DNA of 36,861 nt from Desulfobacteraceae bacterium (GCA_022712835.1 JAFLJU010000352.1:1-36861), one strand, 5' to 3'. Shown: positions 24,987-34,055, counted from the stretch's first letter. Made by a program: numbers and translations. The notes: a model not told the origin generated them from the sequence alone.

Positions 24987-25264
24987 TTTTCCCTCTCCCT
25001 TATACTATAAAATTTACCATGAAACTTAATACAACCCCATTCAATATTATGGTTGCCACTCCATGAAAGCTATGTGAAATTCTATATTTCCCCAGATGAA
25101 AGGTCAACAAGAAAGAGGGACATAAAGCAATTCTCAAAACCCAAGAAGGATTACCCCATACCCGAAAATACTTAGATGTATTTTGTTGCTTTTATCTGAT
25201 ATAGAACATGATATTTTTCAAGTTTCATGTAATCTTAAGATTTTTGCTAATAAGTGAGACCAAA

Positions 25265-26065
25265 ATGAAATCAATAGATATCGAACAGCATATAAATAAA
25301 TTATTGGATTTATCTGAATCCCTATCCGGTCATTTACGAAAGCGGGAAGTTCAATTCTTAGCTGCTCTACCTTTTATTCGGTTTGAGGGCGAAATATTGG
25401 AAATCGGTAGTTTCAAAGGGAAATCAACTATAATTCTGGCAAAAGCCGCTGAGAAATCCGGTACGAATAGAATTTTTGCATGTGACCCTCTTTCACTCTC
25501 ATGTTCGACTGATCCTAATGACGCAACCAAAGAAGAATTACCCGAAATCTTTTATAACAATTTAAAGACATATAATGTTAAACAGATAGTTAATTTTAAT
25601 CAGATGAAATCCCATGATCTTGCAAAATCATGGAATAAACCATTAAAAGTACTTTGGATAGACGGGGATCACACATATCCAGGTGTTCTGTCAGACCTCA
25701 TGCTCTTCCAGGATTACTTGACGCCCGGAGCAATTGTTTGTTTCCATGATGTTCTTCATGGTTTTGACGGCCCCATTAGAACGTTCCTTGAGAAAGTTTT
25801 ATTATCGGATTTGTTTGGAGATTGTGGTTTCTGCGGTTCTATCGGTTGGGGACAATTTCTTGGAAAAACTCCTGTATCTTCCAAACAATGGAAAAATAAG
25901 CTTTCCTTATACTCAAAGCTTTCAAGGATGGTGCCCTTTGTTCTTCAAAAAAACAATGGTTTAAAAAGCAACGAGCATCTTTGCAGGTTTTTTCGAAGTC
26001 TTATCCCACATAGAGCAATCTCACCGGTCCAATGGCTAAAGCAGAGAAATACTTATCTGATGTAA
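25265..26065 (+). CDS. Class I SAM-dependent methyltransferase
   Basis: This 266-residue Rossmann-fold methyltransferase is of the Methyltransf_24/CmcI-like group. The SAM-binding motif is LEIGSFKGKST (45-55), followed by ACDPLS, with the acidic motif LWIDGDHTYPGV near 130-141 and GAIVCFHDV after it. These features are typical of enzymes that methylate sugars or small hydroxylated compounds. I prefer this ATG to one 19 codons upstream, whose extra residues are hydrophobic and unlike the family. Base composition is AT-rich compared with the metabolic genes, so transfer is possible. Substrate unknown. Confidence 0.82.
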   Translation: MKSIDIEQHINKLLDLSESLSGHLRKREVQFLAALPFIRFEGEILEIGSFKGKSTIILAKAAEKSGTNRIFACDPLSLSCSTDPNDATKEELPEIFYNNLKTYNVKQIVNFNQMKSHDLAKSWNKPLKVLWIDGDHTYPGVLSDLMLFQDYLTPGAIVCFHDVLHGFDGPIRTFLEKVLLSDLFGDCGFCGSIGWGQFLGKTPVSSKQWKNKLSLYSKLSRMVPFVLQKNNGLKSNEHLCRFFRSLIPHRAISPVQWLKQRNTYLM

Positions 26066-26286
26066 GTAGCCAGATCATGCGCATTGGATTATGGGAAAGC
26101 CAGACTATAAAAACATTGCGATGGGACAGGTGGACCTTCAAAAATAGTGTGGCCTTGGTGGGGATCGGTGTGGTATATGTATCATAGTATTTGATATCTT
26201 CACGAAGGATATGATCTGGAGCCATTCTCCAGGGATCTAAAGGTCTGCCAAACAATAAAACCGATACGCTTTAAGGGAGAAATTAT

Positions 26287-28347
26287 ATGAAATCAAAAAT
26301 AGTTAATTTGTTTATGATATGGGCCCTGTGTTTTTTAGTGCCGGGTATATGCCTTGCCAATATACCAAAAGGAGATATACAGGTTCTTATCCCGGGCCAT
26401 GACGCCAAAATCACTTTTCAAGAAATAGATGTGAATAAAATTTTAGTTTCAGCCCTGGATGCCCAGGAAAATCCGATTAAAGGGTTGCGCCCCAATGATT
26501 TTAAAATAGAAAAAGGGGGAATCAAAGCAAACCTAACCGCCGTTGAAGTTCTTAAAACCAGGGAAGATGTTGGCATCAATTATGTTCTGATGGTAGACAA
26601 CTCTCTTTCAATGAAGAAACGAAAAGCGGTTGAACCTCTTTTGTCAGCACTGGACGAATTTTTAAAAATTATCAGGCCAATTGATCGTGTTGAAGCGGTG
26701 GTTTTTGATCGCAAAAACAAGTTTTTGGTTGACGGGCATCCTTTGCGGTTAAACACCTTTCAATCAAATAATATTGCCCAATTAAAAAATTTTTTCCATG
26801 ACAGCTTTGAGAAAGGACTCAGCCCCGAGACTTTTTTGTACGAAGGAATTCTGGGTGGATTACACCTGATTTCTCAAATGCCGGAGAAAAACAATAAATT
26901 TTTAGTGATTTTCACAGATGGTGAAGACTTAAACAGCGAGATAAAAAAAGAGATCCTAGGCCCGAAAGCTCAAGGGTTAAAGAATTTTGGCGTCTATGCC
27001 ATTGATTTTATGCCGTCCGAAGCAAAAAATAAATTTTTAGAGGATTTTTCTGAAACAAATGGCGGAAAAAGCTGGAAAGCTACCTCTGGGACAAATTTGA
27101 TAGAAATATTTCAAAAAGTGTCCACGACCCTACTCCATCAGTATGTGGTTGAATATAATTTTGTAAATCCCCCCCAGGGGTCACTTACGGTGAGTCCGTC
27201 ATCGATTACCATTGAGGAACTGACCATCATCGACAGCTCTCCTTTGCTGAATTATATTTTTTTTGACACCGGAAAAAGCACCATCTCCGAGCGTTATAAA
27301 TTATTAGGCAGTCAGACCGAAGCAAAGGCCTTTGCGGAAACCCAACTGAAAAATACCATTTCAAAATATCATCATGTGCTGAACATCCTTGGTAAACGGT
27401 TTTCTGAAAATCCCAATGCCAGCATTGAACTTGTGGGGTGCATCAGTGACCAGGGGACAGAAAAGAATGATATTACCCTTTCCCGGGCACGGGCAGAAGA
27501 TGTACGCGCATATTTCCGGTATATCTGGAACATTGATCCGGACAGGATAAAAGTCAGTGCCAGAAAATTACCCGAACGGCCAAGCTCCAGCAGTGTTAAA
27601 CAAGGGCGGATTGAAAATCAGCGGGTGGAGATTCATTCTGATTCACCCCAGATCCTTGATTCCGTAAAAAGCATATATACCTTTGAAATCGCCGATTCAA
27701 ATGAAATAACGATTCAGCCCGATATCCTGCTGGGGTATGATTTAAAGAACTGGAGTATCAGTATCAAAGGCGATGAAGAACGTTTAACCGCCCTGAACGG
27801 TCAGGGGAATGATATCCCTGATTATCACTTTAACCTTGTCAATTACGGACTGAGCAAAATAGGCGCCATTAAGACGATTTCCATAAACGCAACCATGACG
27901 GATGTTACGGGTCGAAGCTATACGACCGAAACTATAGATACTGCCGTTCGGTATATCAAAAGAGAGGAACGAGATGTTCAAAAACTTGAACATAAAGTCA
28001 TTGAAAAATATGCGTTGATCCTGTTTGATTATGATAGTGCCGCCATAAAGGAAGGGAATAGAACCGTTATAGACCGTGTTGTAAAAAGAATAAAAGAACT
28101 GCCGGAAGCCCAGGTAACCATTCTGGGCCAGACAGATATCCTTGGTAAGGAGGATTATAATGTCATACTGTCTCAACGCCGGGCAAAAGCGGTTTATAAA
28201 ATGGTAATGGACAGCGAAATTTTGTCGCCGGATCGGATAAGTTTCAAAGGCAATGGGGCAGAAAATCCGCCCTATGACAATGAGACAGCGGAAGGACGCT
28301 CGTTTAACCGGACCGTTACCATTACCCTGGAGTATGAAACCAATTAA
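26287..28347 (+). CDS. Secreted VWA domain protein with two OmpA-like domains
   Basis: This 686-residue exported protein has a signal peptide (residues 1-24, ending CLA-N). After a short beta region comes a von Willebrand A domain (about 97-290) with a MIDAS D104-N-S106-L-S108 and later IFTDGEDL. Two OmpA-like peptidoglycan-binding domains follow, about 325-455 (IFFDTGKSTISE, LSRARAEDVRAYF) and 570-686 (LFDYDSAAIKEGNR, LSQRRAKAVYKM). It is probably periplasmic, tethering a metal-dependent adhesion domain to the cell wall. A good GGGAGA ribosome site is present. A 10-bp stem hairpin lies between it and the convergent kinase gene. Confidence 0.9.
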   Translation: MKSKIVNLFMIWALCFLVPGICLANIPKGDIQVLIPGHDAKITFQEIDVNKILVSALDAQENPIKGLRPNDFKIEKGGIKANLTAVEVLKTREDVGINYVLMVDNSLSMKKRKAVEPLLSALDEFLKIIRPIDRVEAVVFDRKNKFLVDGHPLRLNTFQSNNIAQLKNFFHDSFEKGLSPETFLYEGILGGLHLISQMPEKNNKFLVIFTDGEDLNSEIKKEILGPKAQGLKNFGVYAIDFMPSEAKNKFLEDFSETNGGKSWKATSGTNLIEIFQKVSTTLLHQYVVEYNFVNPPQGSLTVSPSSITIEELTIIDSSPLLNYIFFDTGKSTISERYKLLGSQTEAKAFAETQLKNTISKYHHVLNILGKRFSENPNASIELVGCISDQGTEKNDITLSRARAEDVRAYFRYIWNIDPDRIKVSARKLPERPSSSSVKQGRIENQRVEIHSDSPQILDSVKSIYTFEIADSNEITIQPDILLGYDLKNWSISIKGDEERLTALNGQGNDIPDYHFNLVNYGLSKIGAIKTISINATMTDVTGRSYTTETIDTAVRYIKREERDVQKLEHKVIEKYALILFDYDSAAIKEGNRTVIDRVVKRIKELPEAQVTILGQTDILGKEDYNVILSQRRAKAVYKMVMDSEILSPDRISFKGNGAENPPYDNETAEGRSFNRTVTITLEYETN

Positions 28348-28363
28348 ACGGACTGCTAAAATT

Positions 28364-28404
28364 AACAGGCCTTTGAGAAATTTCTATATTTTTTAAGGCC
28401 TGTT
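28364..28404. terminator. Hairpin between convergent genes
   Basis: A 10-bp inverted repeat AACAGGCCTT/AAGGCCTGTT has a 21-base AT-rich loop containing a T-run. The T-run lies inside rather than after the stem, so it is a weak intrinsic terminator at best. Next to it GTGTTCACAA is repeated directly, the second copy crossing the kinase-gene stop. Confidence 0.5.
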
Positions 28405-28433
28405 GATCCAAAAGTGTTCACAAGAAATTGTGT

Positions 28434-28853
28434 TCACAACACAGGATATTGCTTAACCATGGTCAGAATATTTTTGCCTTGGCTGCGTTCATAGCTCACC
28501 TGGTCCATCATTTTCTTGGTCAAAAGGATCCCCAAGCCACCAATGCACCGTTCCTCAAGGGAAAGGCTGGTGTCAGGATCCGGTTTTGCAAGGGGATCAA
28601 AGGCACCCCCACAATCTCCCACCTGTATGGTCAAATTCTGTTGACTATCCCATGAACAGCCCACTTCAATAGTGCCCGGCTCCTCTTTGGAGTAGGCATA
28701 ACTGATCACATTTACCAGAACCTCCTCCAGGGACAACTCCACCGGAATCAATAGATTAACGTCCACACCACAGCCAGAGGCGAAACTACGAACATGGGCC
28801 AGAAAGGATTCCAGATTTTCCAGCCTTGCAGAAAGGACCAGCGTCTTGTTCAA
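28434..28853 (-). CDS. RsbW-like serine kinase/anti-sigma factor (HATPase)
   Basis: This 139-residue GHKL ATPase is of the anti-sigma kinase type, expected to phosphorylate its STAS partner and hold a sigma factor or another target. N-box: ELSLEEVLVNVISYAY (39-54). G1: VGDCGGAFDP (78-87). G2: GGLGILLTKKMMD (105-117). The start codon is TTG, six bases after AAAGGAG, and that ribosome site is half of a perfect palindrome. It follows the STAS antagonist gene by 54 bases on the same strand, forming a partner-switching pair. No sigma factor is nearby, so the target is unknown. Confidence 0.9.
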   Translation of the reverse strand: MNKTLVLSARLENLESFLAHVRSFASGCGVDVNLLIPVELSLEEVLVNVISYAYSKEEPGTIEVGCSWDSQQNLTIQVGDCGGAFDPLAKPDPDTSLSLEERCIGGLGILLTKKMMDQVSYERSQGKNILTMVKQYPVL

Positions 28854-28866
28854 AGGAGACTCCTTT
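28852..28866 (-). promoter_or_regulatory. Palindromic ribosome-binding site of the RsbW-like gene
   Basis: AAAGGAG and CTCCTTT flank a single central base. The element contains the ribosome site and runs into the TTG start codon, so folding or protein binding here would affect translation. Confidence 0.4.
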
Positions 28867-28907
28867 ATTTCAAGCCAAGCAAATCCGCTTGGGGTTATTA
28901 TTTGGAT

Positions 28908-29243
28908 TTAAACAAATTTGGAAAGGGCCTCTTCCTGGGTGGCACAAATATCAAAAATAGCTTTGAATCCTGAAACATCGAAAATCTCATCGACCTTTTC
29001 ACTCAAATCACAGATGACCAGACGCCCCTGTACGGCTCTCATTTTTTTGGCGACTATGAGCAATACCCGAAGCCCGGCAGAGCTGATATACTCAAGTTTC
29101 TTAAAATCGATAAGCATCTTGTTTCTTCCTCCATCAAGGACGGATTCAATCTCCTGATTAACACCGGGGGCTGAGAGGGCATCAATGCGGCCCTTTAAAA
29201 TTACGATATCAATGTTCTGCCTTATCTCATGTTCTATATGCAT
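28908..29243 (-). CDS. STAS domain anti-sigma factor antagonist
   Basis: This 111-residue single STAS domain resembles SpoIIAA/RsbV. LKGRIDALSAPGVN (17-30) and EYISSAGLRVLL (51-62) are seen, with S55 as the likely phospho-site. It is close in sequence to the STAS protein near 21.5 kb (shared LKGR-DA, EY-SSAGLR). It forms a pair with the RsbW-like gene downstream. Upstream on the same strand lie the broken receiver-PP2C and histidine kinase genes that would normally dephosphorylate it. Confidence 0.93.
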   Translation of the reverse strand: MHIEHEIRQNIDIVILKGRIDALSAPGVNQEIESVLDGGRNKMLIDFKKLEYISSAGLRVLLIVAKKMRAVQGRLVICDLSEKVDEIFDVSGFKAIFDICATQEEALSKFV

Positions 29244-29270
29244 GGTGCAATTTTCCTTATTCCTCTTTTT

Positions 29271-29492
29271 TTATTCAGACGGCTGGTACTGGATTGCCAG
29301 TTGTGTCATATCATCAAACTTAAGCACCCGTGTCAACAAAATCCGTCACGGCGTTATAAACACTGTTGACATAGGCCAGCGGTCCACGCAAGTGCCCTGT
29401 AATGCCGTGAACCTAAAGCAAGGTGCGGCTGACACCCATGAACATGGCAGTTTGAGGAGTTCATCATCCACCACAAGAATCGTTTTAGCCAT
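29271..29492 (-). pseudogene. Remnant of a receiver-PP2C (RsbU/SpoIIE-like) phosphatase gene
   Basis: Only scraps remain. The start MAKTILVVDDE is the first strand of a receiver domain. A jump then leads, in another frame, to TAMFMGVSRTLL, a motif of SpoIIE-type PP2C domains. A stop follows, then GPLAYVNSVYNAVTDFVDTG, and after a one-base shift FDDMTQLAIQYQPSE and TAA, the usual PP2C ending. Large internal deletions plus frameshifts make it inactive. The intact gene would have dephosphorylated the STAS protein encoded 27 bases further on. Confidence 0.75.
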
Positions 29493-29597
29493 ACAACGTC
29501 CTCCGACCGTTTTCCTTAAAACAAACCACACACCACATCCAATACTAGCACGTTCCACAACGGAGTGCAAGATTAAGCACCTGGGCCCAAATCCCCC

Positions 29598-29879
29598 CCG
29601 GCTCAAGTCCTGGGGGATGACATCCAAAGCGCCCACCGCCGAATCATACTCGGTATGGATGGTCACGTTAAAATTGGCATCATTGGTCCGCATGCCGGGG
29701 TAACCCAGCTTCACATATTCATCCACAAAGGTATTCATTTCCATGGAACATAGTTCTCCTACATTCCCCCGGGAATGGTCCAGCATATCCTCAGTGCCAA
29801 GATGCTTCCCCTTGCGGACCATTTCATTTTCCACAACCGCAATTGCGCTCAATACTCCCTCCTCTTTGAGATTATTCAA
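29598..29879 (-). pseudogene. Fragment of a histidine kinase gene
   Basis: About 94 residues resemble the segment between the dimerisation helix and the ATPase domain of histidine kinases found in Desulfobacteraceae and relatives: EDMLDHSRGNVGEL, FVDEYVKLGYPGMRTNDANF, then IHTEYDSAVGALDVIPQDLS. The N-terminal sensor, the phospho-accepting His region and the ATP lid are all missing. The match stops abruptly after DLSR. The open frame runs on into the response regulator remnant without coding similarity, as expected after deletion. Confidence 0.7.
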
Positions 29880-30110
29880 TTAAAGAATAAAAATTATTTA
29901 CACACACGAAATGGGAAAGAGCCAATAAAAACAAACCCTTTGCGACAAAGATTGTCCAAGCAATGGAATAACCGCAAGATATCGATGATTTTTACACTGG
30001 TAAACCAGACTATATCCTGATAAAAATTTAGATTTAAGACGCTCAAAAAGAGCCTCTTAAAGACATGCGCAAGCATTTAAATTCTATTATGATATCCAAG
30101 AAGGTAAGTT

Positions 30111-30986
30111 ATGCGTCAAATATTCGACTGTTTTACCTATTACAACGAAGACAAACTGCTGAAGCTTCGCTTTGAGATCTTAAAGGATGTAGTTGACTGG
30201 TTTGTGATTGCAGAGTCGACCCATACGCAAACCGGCCAGGTGAAACCCTTAAACTTTGATATCAATAAGTTTAAGGAATTTTCAGATAAAATTATTTATA
30301 TCAAGGTAGATGATATGCCGTTGCATTTGAACGATGCATGGGCAAATGAAAAGCACCAGCGCAATGCCTTGGCAAGAGGACTCGATAAGGCTTCCGATAA
30401 CGACATTGTTATCATCTCTGACCTCGATGAAATTCCGAACCCCGATGCGATCAAAAGATATAATCCATCCAGATTGTATGGCACCCTCGTCCAGCGGTGG
30501 TATAATTATCTGCTGAACAATATGCTTGTCAAAGAAAATACATCCTGTCCCAAAGATTGGATTCGACCTAAAATAACAACATTTGGAAACCTACGTCATT
30601 TTTTCAAAACCCCTGAAAACCTTCGAATCTATAAAAAAGAAAAAACGATAGCCGGTATGATTCACTATCTGAGAAAAAAAATAGGTCACCAGCTTATCCC
30701 CAATGGAGGGTGGCATTTTTCGTGGATAATGACCCCTGAGCAGATGGTGGAAAAAATATCCATTCATGCGCATATAGAGCATAATACGGATGAAATTAAG
30801 CAAATTGATGCCATCGTTGATGCCATTCGAAATGGCCGGGATATTTTAAATAAAGGGGATCACTTCCGGTTGGTACCATTCGATGAGTCGTTTCCACCCT
30901 ATCTCATTGAACATCTGGATGAATTTGAAGGGCTATATCTTGAGTCTTTGAGTCCCCTGGATTATTCTGACGAAAAACCATCCTAG
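30111..30986 (+). CDS. Glycosyltransferase family 17-like protein
   Basis: This 291-residue enzyme resembles the GT17 family (beta-1,4-N-acetylglucosaminyltransferase group). Seen: the start IFDCFTYYNEDKLLKLRFE, VDWFVIAESTHTQTGQVKP (28-46), KIIYIKVDD, the EKHQRNALARGL segment (80-91), and the metal-binding D104-L-D106-E107 in ISDLDEIPNPDA. Bacterial GT17-like enzymes sit in surface polysaccharide contexts. The acceptor is unknown. It is AT-rich relative to neighbours and stands alone after the broken kinase locus. An AAGGT ribosome site is present. Confidence 0.88.
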   Translation: MRQIFDCFTYYNEDKLLKLRFEILKDVVDWFVIAESTHTQTGQVKPLNFDINKFKEFSDKIIYIKVDDMPLHLNDAWANEKHQRNALARGLDKASDNDIVIISDLDEIPNPDAIKRYNPSRLYGTLVQRWYNYLLNNMLVKENTSCPKDWIRPKITTFGNLRHFFKTPENLRIYKKEKTIAGMIHYLRKKIGHQLIPNGGWHFSWIMTPEQMVEKISIHAHIEHNTDEIKQIDAIVDAIRNGRDILNKGDHFRLVPFDESFPPYLIEHLDEFEGLYLESLSPLDYSDEKPS

Positions 30987-31041
30987 GGTTTCCGACGAGG
31001 TTCAAGCGCCAAAAATAGCATAGCACACATACTTTAAGGAT

Positions 31042-32226
31042 ATGCCGAATATAATTCAAATCGCCCGATTCAAGATAGCCCTGGCACACTGGCCCCATTT
31101 TTTCAGCCAATTTTCAACCCTTGTTTCCGGTATCAACTCCCCTGGATTTCACCAAGACAAGGCGTTTTTGAAAGATCAACTGGATGGCTTCATCCGGATG
31201 CTTCTTATTCCTGAAAACACTTCCCATCAAGGGTCCTATCCCGGATTAGACCTTGAGATCATCATGGAAATGATCTCTTTTCTCAATGAACAGATCACCT
31301 GCCAGATCATCCGGCAGGCCATGGCTGACCTGGAAGAATCAGATCATCTGACCCCACCCTGCCCTTTTTGCTGGATCAGCATGGGGTCAGATGCCCGCCG
31401 GGAGCAGGTGGTAAGAACAGACCAGGACAATGGTCTGATTTATGCAGACCCGCCCTCCGGGCAGGCGGCCAAAACGGATCACTATTTTTTATCCCTGGCC
31501 CAACAAATTGTAACGGACCTGGATCGGTTCGGTTTCCAACGCTGTTCCGGCAATGTCATGGCCACGAACCCTGTGTGGAGACGGCCCCTGGGAGAATGGC
31601 TCAAAGCCCTAAACCTATGGGTGGGATCAACCCAAACTCAAAAGATACGTCAATTGACCATCCTGTTGGATTTCAGAGCGATTTATGGAGATAAACGTCT
31701 GGCCCAGGTGGTCCAGTCCCGGGTCTTTGATCTGTTCCATGAATACCCAAGTGTCAGCCATTTTCTGGCTCAAGATGACCAGGTGTTCCCCTCTCCCAAA
31801 ACCCTGTTCGGCAAAATCCGAACCCAGAAAGGCCCGAAAGACCAAAAAAGAAAAAACCAAACGATTTATTTTAATCTCAAAACCAGAGCCTTGGTCCATT
31901 TAATCAATGGGGCAAGAATTCTGGCCCTGAACCATCGGATCCAAATCCCTTCCACACTTGCACGCCTTCAATTACTTGGGGAAGAGAATGTATTAACAGC
32001 TGAGCAAACCCTTCAATACACCACCGCATTCACCCATCTGGTCCGAATGAAGCTTGAAAATCATCTCAATGGTCAGAAAAAAAACTTGCCAATTCATTGT
32101 ATTGATGTTTCAACTCTTGACCGGAAGGAGTATCAAAAATTGATGGGTTCCCTGGATGCCGTGATCCAATTGCAAAAAAGGATTCATCGCACATACAACC
32201 AGGCCTGGATGAACTTTTTTAACTAG
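31042..32226 (+). CDS. DUF294 putative nucleotidyltransferase (GlnD-like), without CBS domains
   Basis: This 394-residue cytoplasmic protein has the GlnD-like nucleotidyltransferase signature in WISMGSDARREQVV (111-124) and TDQDNGLIYAD (126-136), with G115-S116 and acidic D127 and D129. The C-terminal half (about 260-390) fits the DUF294 C-terminal helical domain (RALVHLINGARILALNHRI). Family members usually carry CBS or cyclic-nucleotide-binding domains in front. Here only a helical N-terminal region of about 100 residues is present. The HD-GYP gene follows after 24 bases, so the two are likely co-transcribed. AAGGA is very close to the ATG, leaving the start uncertain. Confidence 0.85.
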   Translation: MPNIIQIARFKIALAHWPHFFSQFSTLVSGINSPGFHQDKAFLKDQLDGFIRMLLIPENTSHQGSYPGLDLEIIMEMISFLNEQITCQIIRQAMADLEESDHLTPPCPFCWISMGSDARREQVVRTDQDNGLIYADPPSGQAAKTDHYFLSLAQQIVTDLDRFGFQRCSGNVMATNPVWRRPLGEWLKALNLWVGSTQTQKIRQLTILLDFRAIYGDKRLAQVVQSRVFDLFHEYPSVSHFLAQDDQVFPSPKTLFGKIRTQKGPKDQKRKNQTIYFNLKTRALVHLINGARILALNHRIQIPSTLARLQLLGEENVLTAEQTLQYTTAFTHLVRMKLENHLNGQKKNLPIHCIDVSTLDRKEYQKLMGSLDAVIQLQKRIHRTYNQAWMNFFN

Positions 32227-32250
32227 TTTTTATTAGGAGTCTTCTATTCA

Positions 32251-33504
32251 ATGCGTCTTTTTCCCCCAACGCCCAAAAAAGTTTTCACAAATAGTTCAGA
32301 CCCGTCTGGCTCAGACCCGTCTCCCTATCAGTCCTATTTCAAACTGTTGACCAAAATCAGCAAAAAAATACATTCCAACACCGAAACCCTGGACATTCTG
32401 AGCTGTATCGTGGAAAGCATGGTGGATGTGATGTCGGCCAAAGGATGTATCTATTGGATACTGAACCAGCAAAAGCAAATCATTGAAACCCGGATCTTCC
32501 ACGGATTTGATTATCAAAGTCTGTCCCGGGTAGACTATCCCACCCTGATGAGCATTTTTAATCGGAAAGCCACCAGCCCCATCTGTATCAACGATGCCAG
32601 GAACGATACCCGAATCCCGGATTTAGAACGTCTGGGCAAACGAAAAATTGCTTCGGTCACCGGCATGTTTTTTGATATCACCGGCCCCTATATGGGGCTG
32701 TTGGCGGTCTATTTCACAGGCCCCAAAGCCCTGCCCCCCCATGAAGTGGAACTATTGACAGCCCTGGGAGAACAAGGAGCCATTGCCCTGGAAAAAGCCA
32801 TTGGGTACGACCAAAAGACCCAGACCACCTACCGGCAAATTGTGGAAGGGTTTGCCCTGGCCATTGAGGCCAAGGACAAGATTACCCATGGTCACTCCCA
32901 GAAAGTGGCCCAATTGTCAGAACTGACCGCCCGAAAAATGGGACTTACAGAAAAGCTGGTACAACAGATATTCCATGCCGGGATTCTCCATGACATTGGA
33001 AAAATCGGTACCCAGGATATTATTCTGGAACGCCTGGGAAATTTATCAAAGAAAGAGATGGGTACCATCCGGGAGCACCCCTGCCTGGGGGCGGATATTT
33101 TAAGTCCCCTCTCCATTTTTAGCGATATTGAACCCCTGGTACGCCACCACCATGAGCTGTTCAACGGCAATGGCTATCCCGCAGGAAAAAAAGGAGATCA
33201 GATCCCTTTGGGTGCACGGATCATATCGGTGTGTGATGCCTTTGAAACCATGATCACCGGTCGTCCCCACCTTCCGAAAATGGATCTGAACGCAGCATTA
33301 ACATCTCTTAAACAGGGGGTTGGGACCCGATTTGATCCAAAGGTGGTCCAGGCTTTTTTCGGGGTAATCCAGGAGAACCCCAAGGTTATCGAAACCCGGC
33401 AAACCATTGCTTCCTGCCTGGACATCCTCCAGCAGAACATGGTCCAGCGGGCAGAACAGAATCAATTTAAAAAAAAACTTTCCAAGTTTCCCAGTGGCTT
33501 TTAA
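32251..33504 (+). CDS. GAF domain HD-GYP phosphodiesterase
   Basis: This 417-residue protein is predicted to hydrolyse c-di-GMP. An N-terminal GAF sensor lies at about 42-185 (SCIVESMVDVMSAKGCIYWI, then LLAVYF and ALGEQGAIALEKAI). The HD-GYP domain runs from about 195 to 390: H213 and H215 region (THGHSQKVAQLS), H247-D248 in ILHDIGKIG, H276 in REHPCLGADIL, HHH at 299-301 and NGNGYP (305-310). All metal-binding residues appear kept, so it should be active. It has no receiver domain and no membrane segment. Near the N-terminus a short sequence (TCAGACCCGTCT) is directly repeated. Confidence 0.93.
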   Translation: MRLFPPTPKKVFTNSSDPSGSDPSPYQSYFKLLTKISKKIHSNTETLDILSCIVESMVDVMSAKGCIYWILNQQKQIIETRIFHGFDYQSLSRVDYPTLMSIFNRKATSPICINDARNDTRIPDLERLGKRKIASVTGMFFDITGPYMGLLAVYFTGPKALPPHEVELLTALGEQGAIALEKAIGYDQKTQTTYRQIVEGFALAIEAKDKITHGHSQKVAQLSELTARKMGLTEKLVQQIFHAGILHDIGKIGTQDIILERLGNLSKKEMGTIREHPCLGADILSPLSIFSDIEPLVRHHHELFNGNGYPAGKKGDQIPLGARIISVCDAFETMITGRPHLPKMDLNAALTSLKQGVGTRFDPKVVQAFFGVIQENPKVIETRQTIASCLDILQQNMVQRAEQNQFKKKLSKFPSGF

Positions 33505-33527
33505 GAAAACAAAGGAGCCCCGTCGCT

Positions 33528-34055
33528 TTAGTGAGTATAATTCCATCTGTTCGCACTTTCAAAAGAAATTTTACTATTGTTGTTGATGGATTTTACTTTG
33601 ATGTGAAAATTCGTTTTTGGGTCGCCGTCTCTGTGTAGATTAAATCTGGCTCTTTCGAACCTGTCGGCAGAACCATTGTTCATTCCTAGGCATCCCACAA
33701 AGATGTTAAACCATTCTATATCTGACCTGGAGTTGAGTGAAATGGTTATCAATGAGGTCTTCTTGAGCTGCAAAGCAGGTCCCCTGTATACGGAATGACA
33801 CGGTGCATACCCGCCTCCAACCCTTTTTCGACTCTCTATGCGAATCTCTGAGATGTATTGAACATTGACGTTTTCAAACGTAAAGGTATAGGTTTTGTTA
33901 TCACTTGCCGCAGCATCCCGAACCGACCAAGAATTTGTCATGACAAATCCAAAACTAAGTAAAAAAAATGAAATTAACAACAAGGGTCTTCTAATGGCCA
34001 GAAATACTGAATTTTCACAATGCCTGGGCTGGTTTAGGGGGGTGGTTGATTGCAT
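33528..34055 (-). CDS. Small secreted hypothetical protein
   Basis: This 175-residue protein starts at an ATG with AAAGGAG seven bases upstream. An upstream ATG would include that site in its codons and is rejected. A signal-anchor or late signal peptide lies near residues 20-45 (RRPLLLISFFLLSFGFVMT, possible cleavage after DAAAS). The exported part is beta-rich with two Cys (APCHSVYRG and GCLGMNNG) that could form a disulfide. No family is recognised. It lies downstream of a region with paired TGACGTCA palindromes that may control it. Confidence 0.7.
   Translation of the reverse strand: MQSTTPLNQPRHCENSVFLAIRRPLLLISFFLLSFGFVMTNSWSVRDAAASDNKTYTFTFENVNVQYISEIRIESRKRVGGGYAPCHSVYRGPALQLKKTSLITISLNSRSDIEWFNIFVGCLGMNNGSADRFERARFNLHRDGDPKTNFHIKVKSINNNSKISFESANRWNYTH

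Noticed and set aside
26001..26255. 84-residue open frame on the minus strand between methyltransferase and VWA genes
   Set aside because: It overlaps the methyltransferase C-terminus on the other strand and has no recognised motif. The 221-base gap holds only a short CTGGAG/CTCCAG hairpin near the VWA gene. A remnant gene cannot be fully excluded.
29894..30076. 60-residue open frame on the minus strand upstream of the kinase remnant
   Set aside because: It is hydrophobic, AT-rich, without a ribosome site and not like the missing histidine kinase part.
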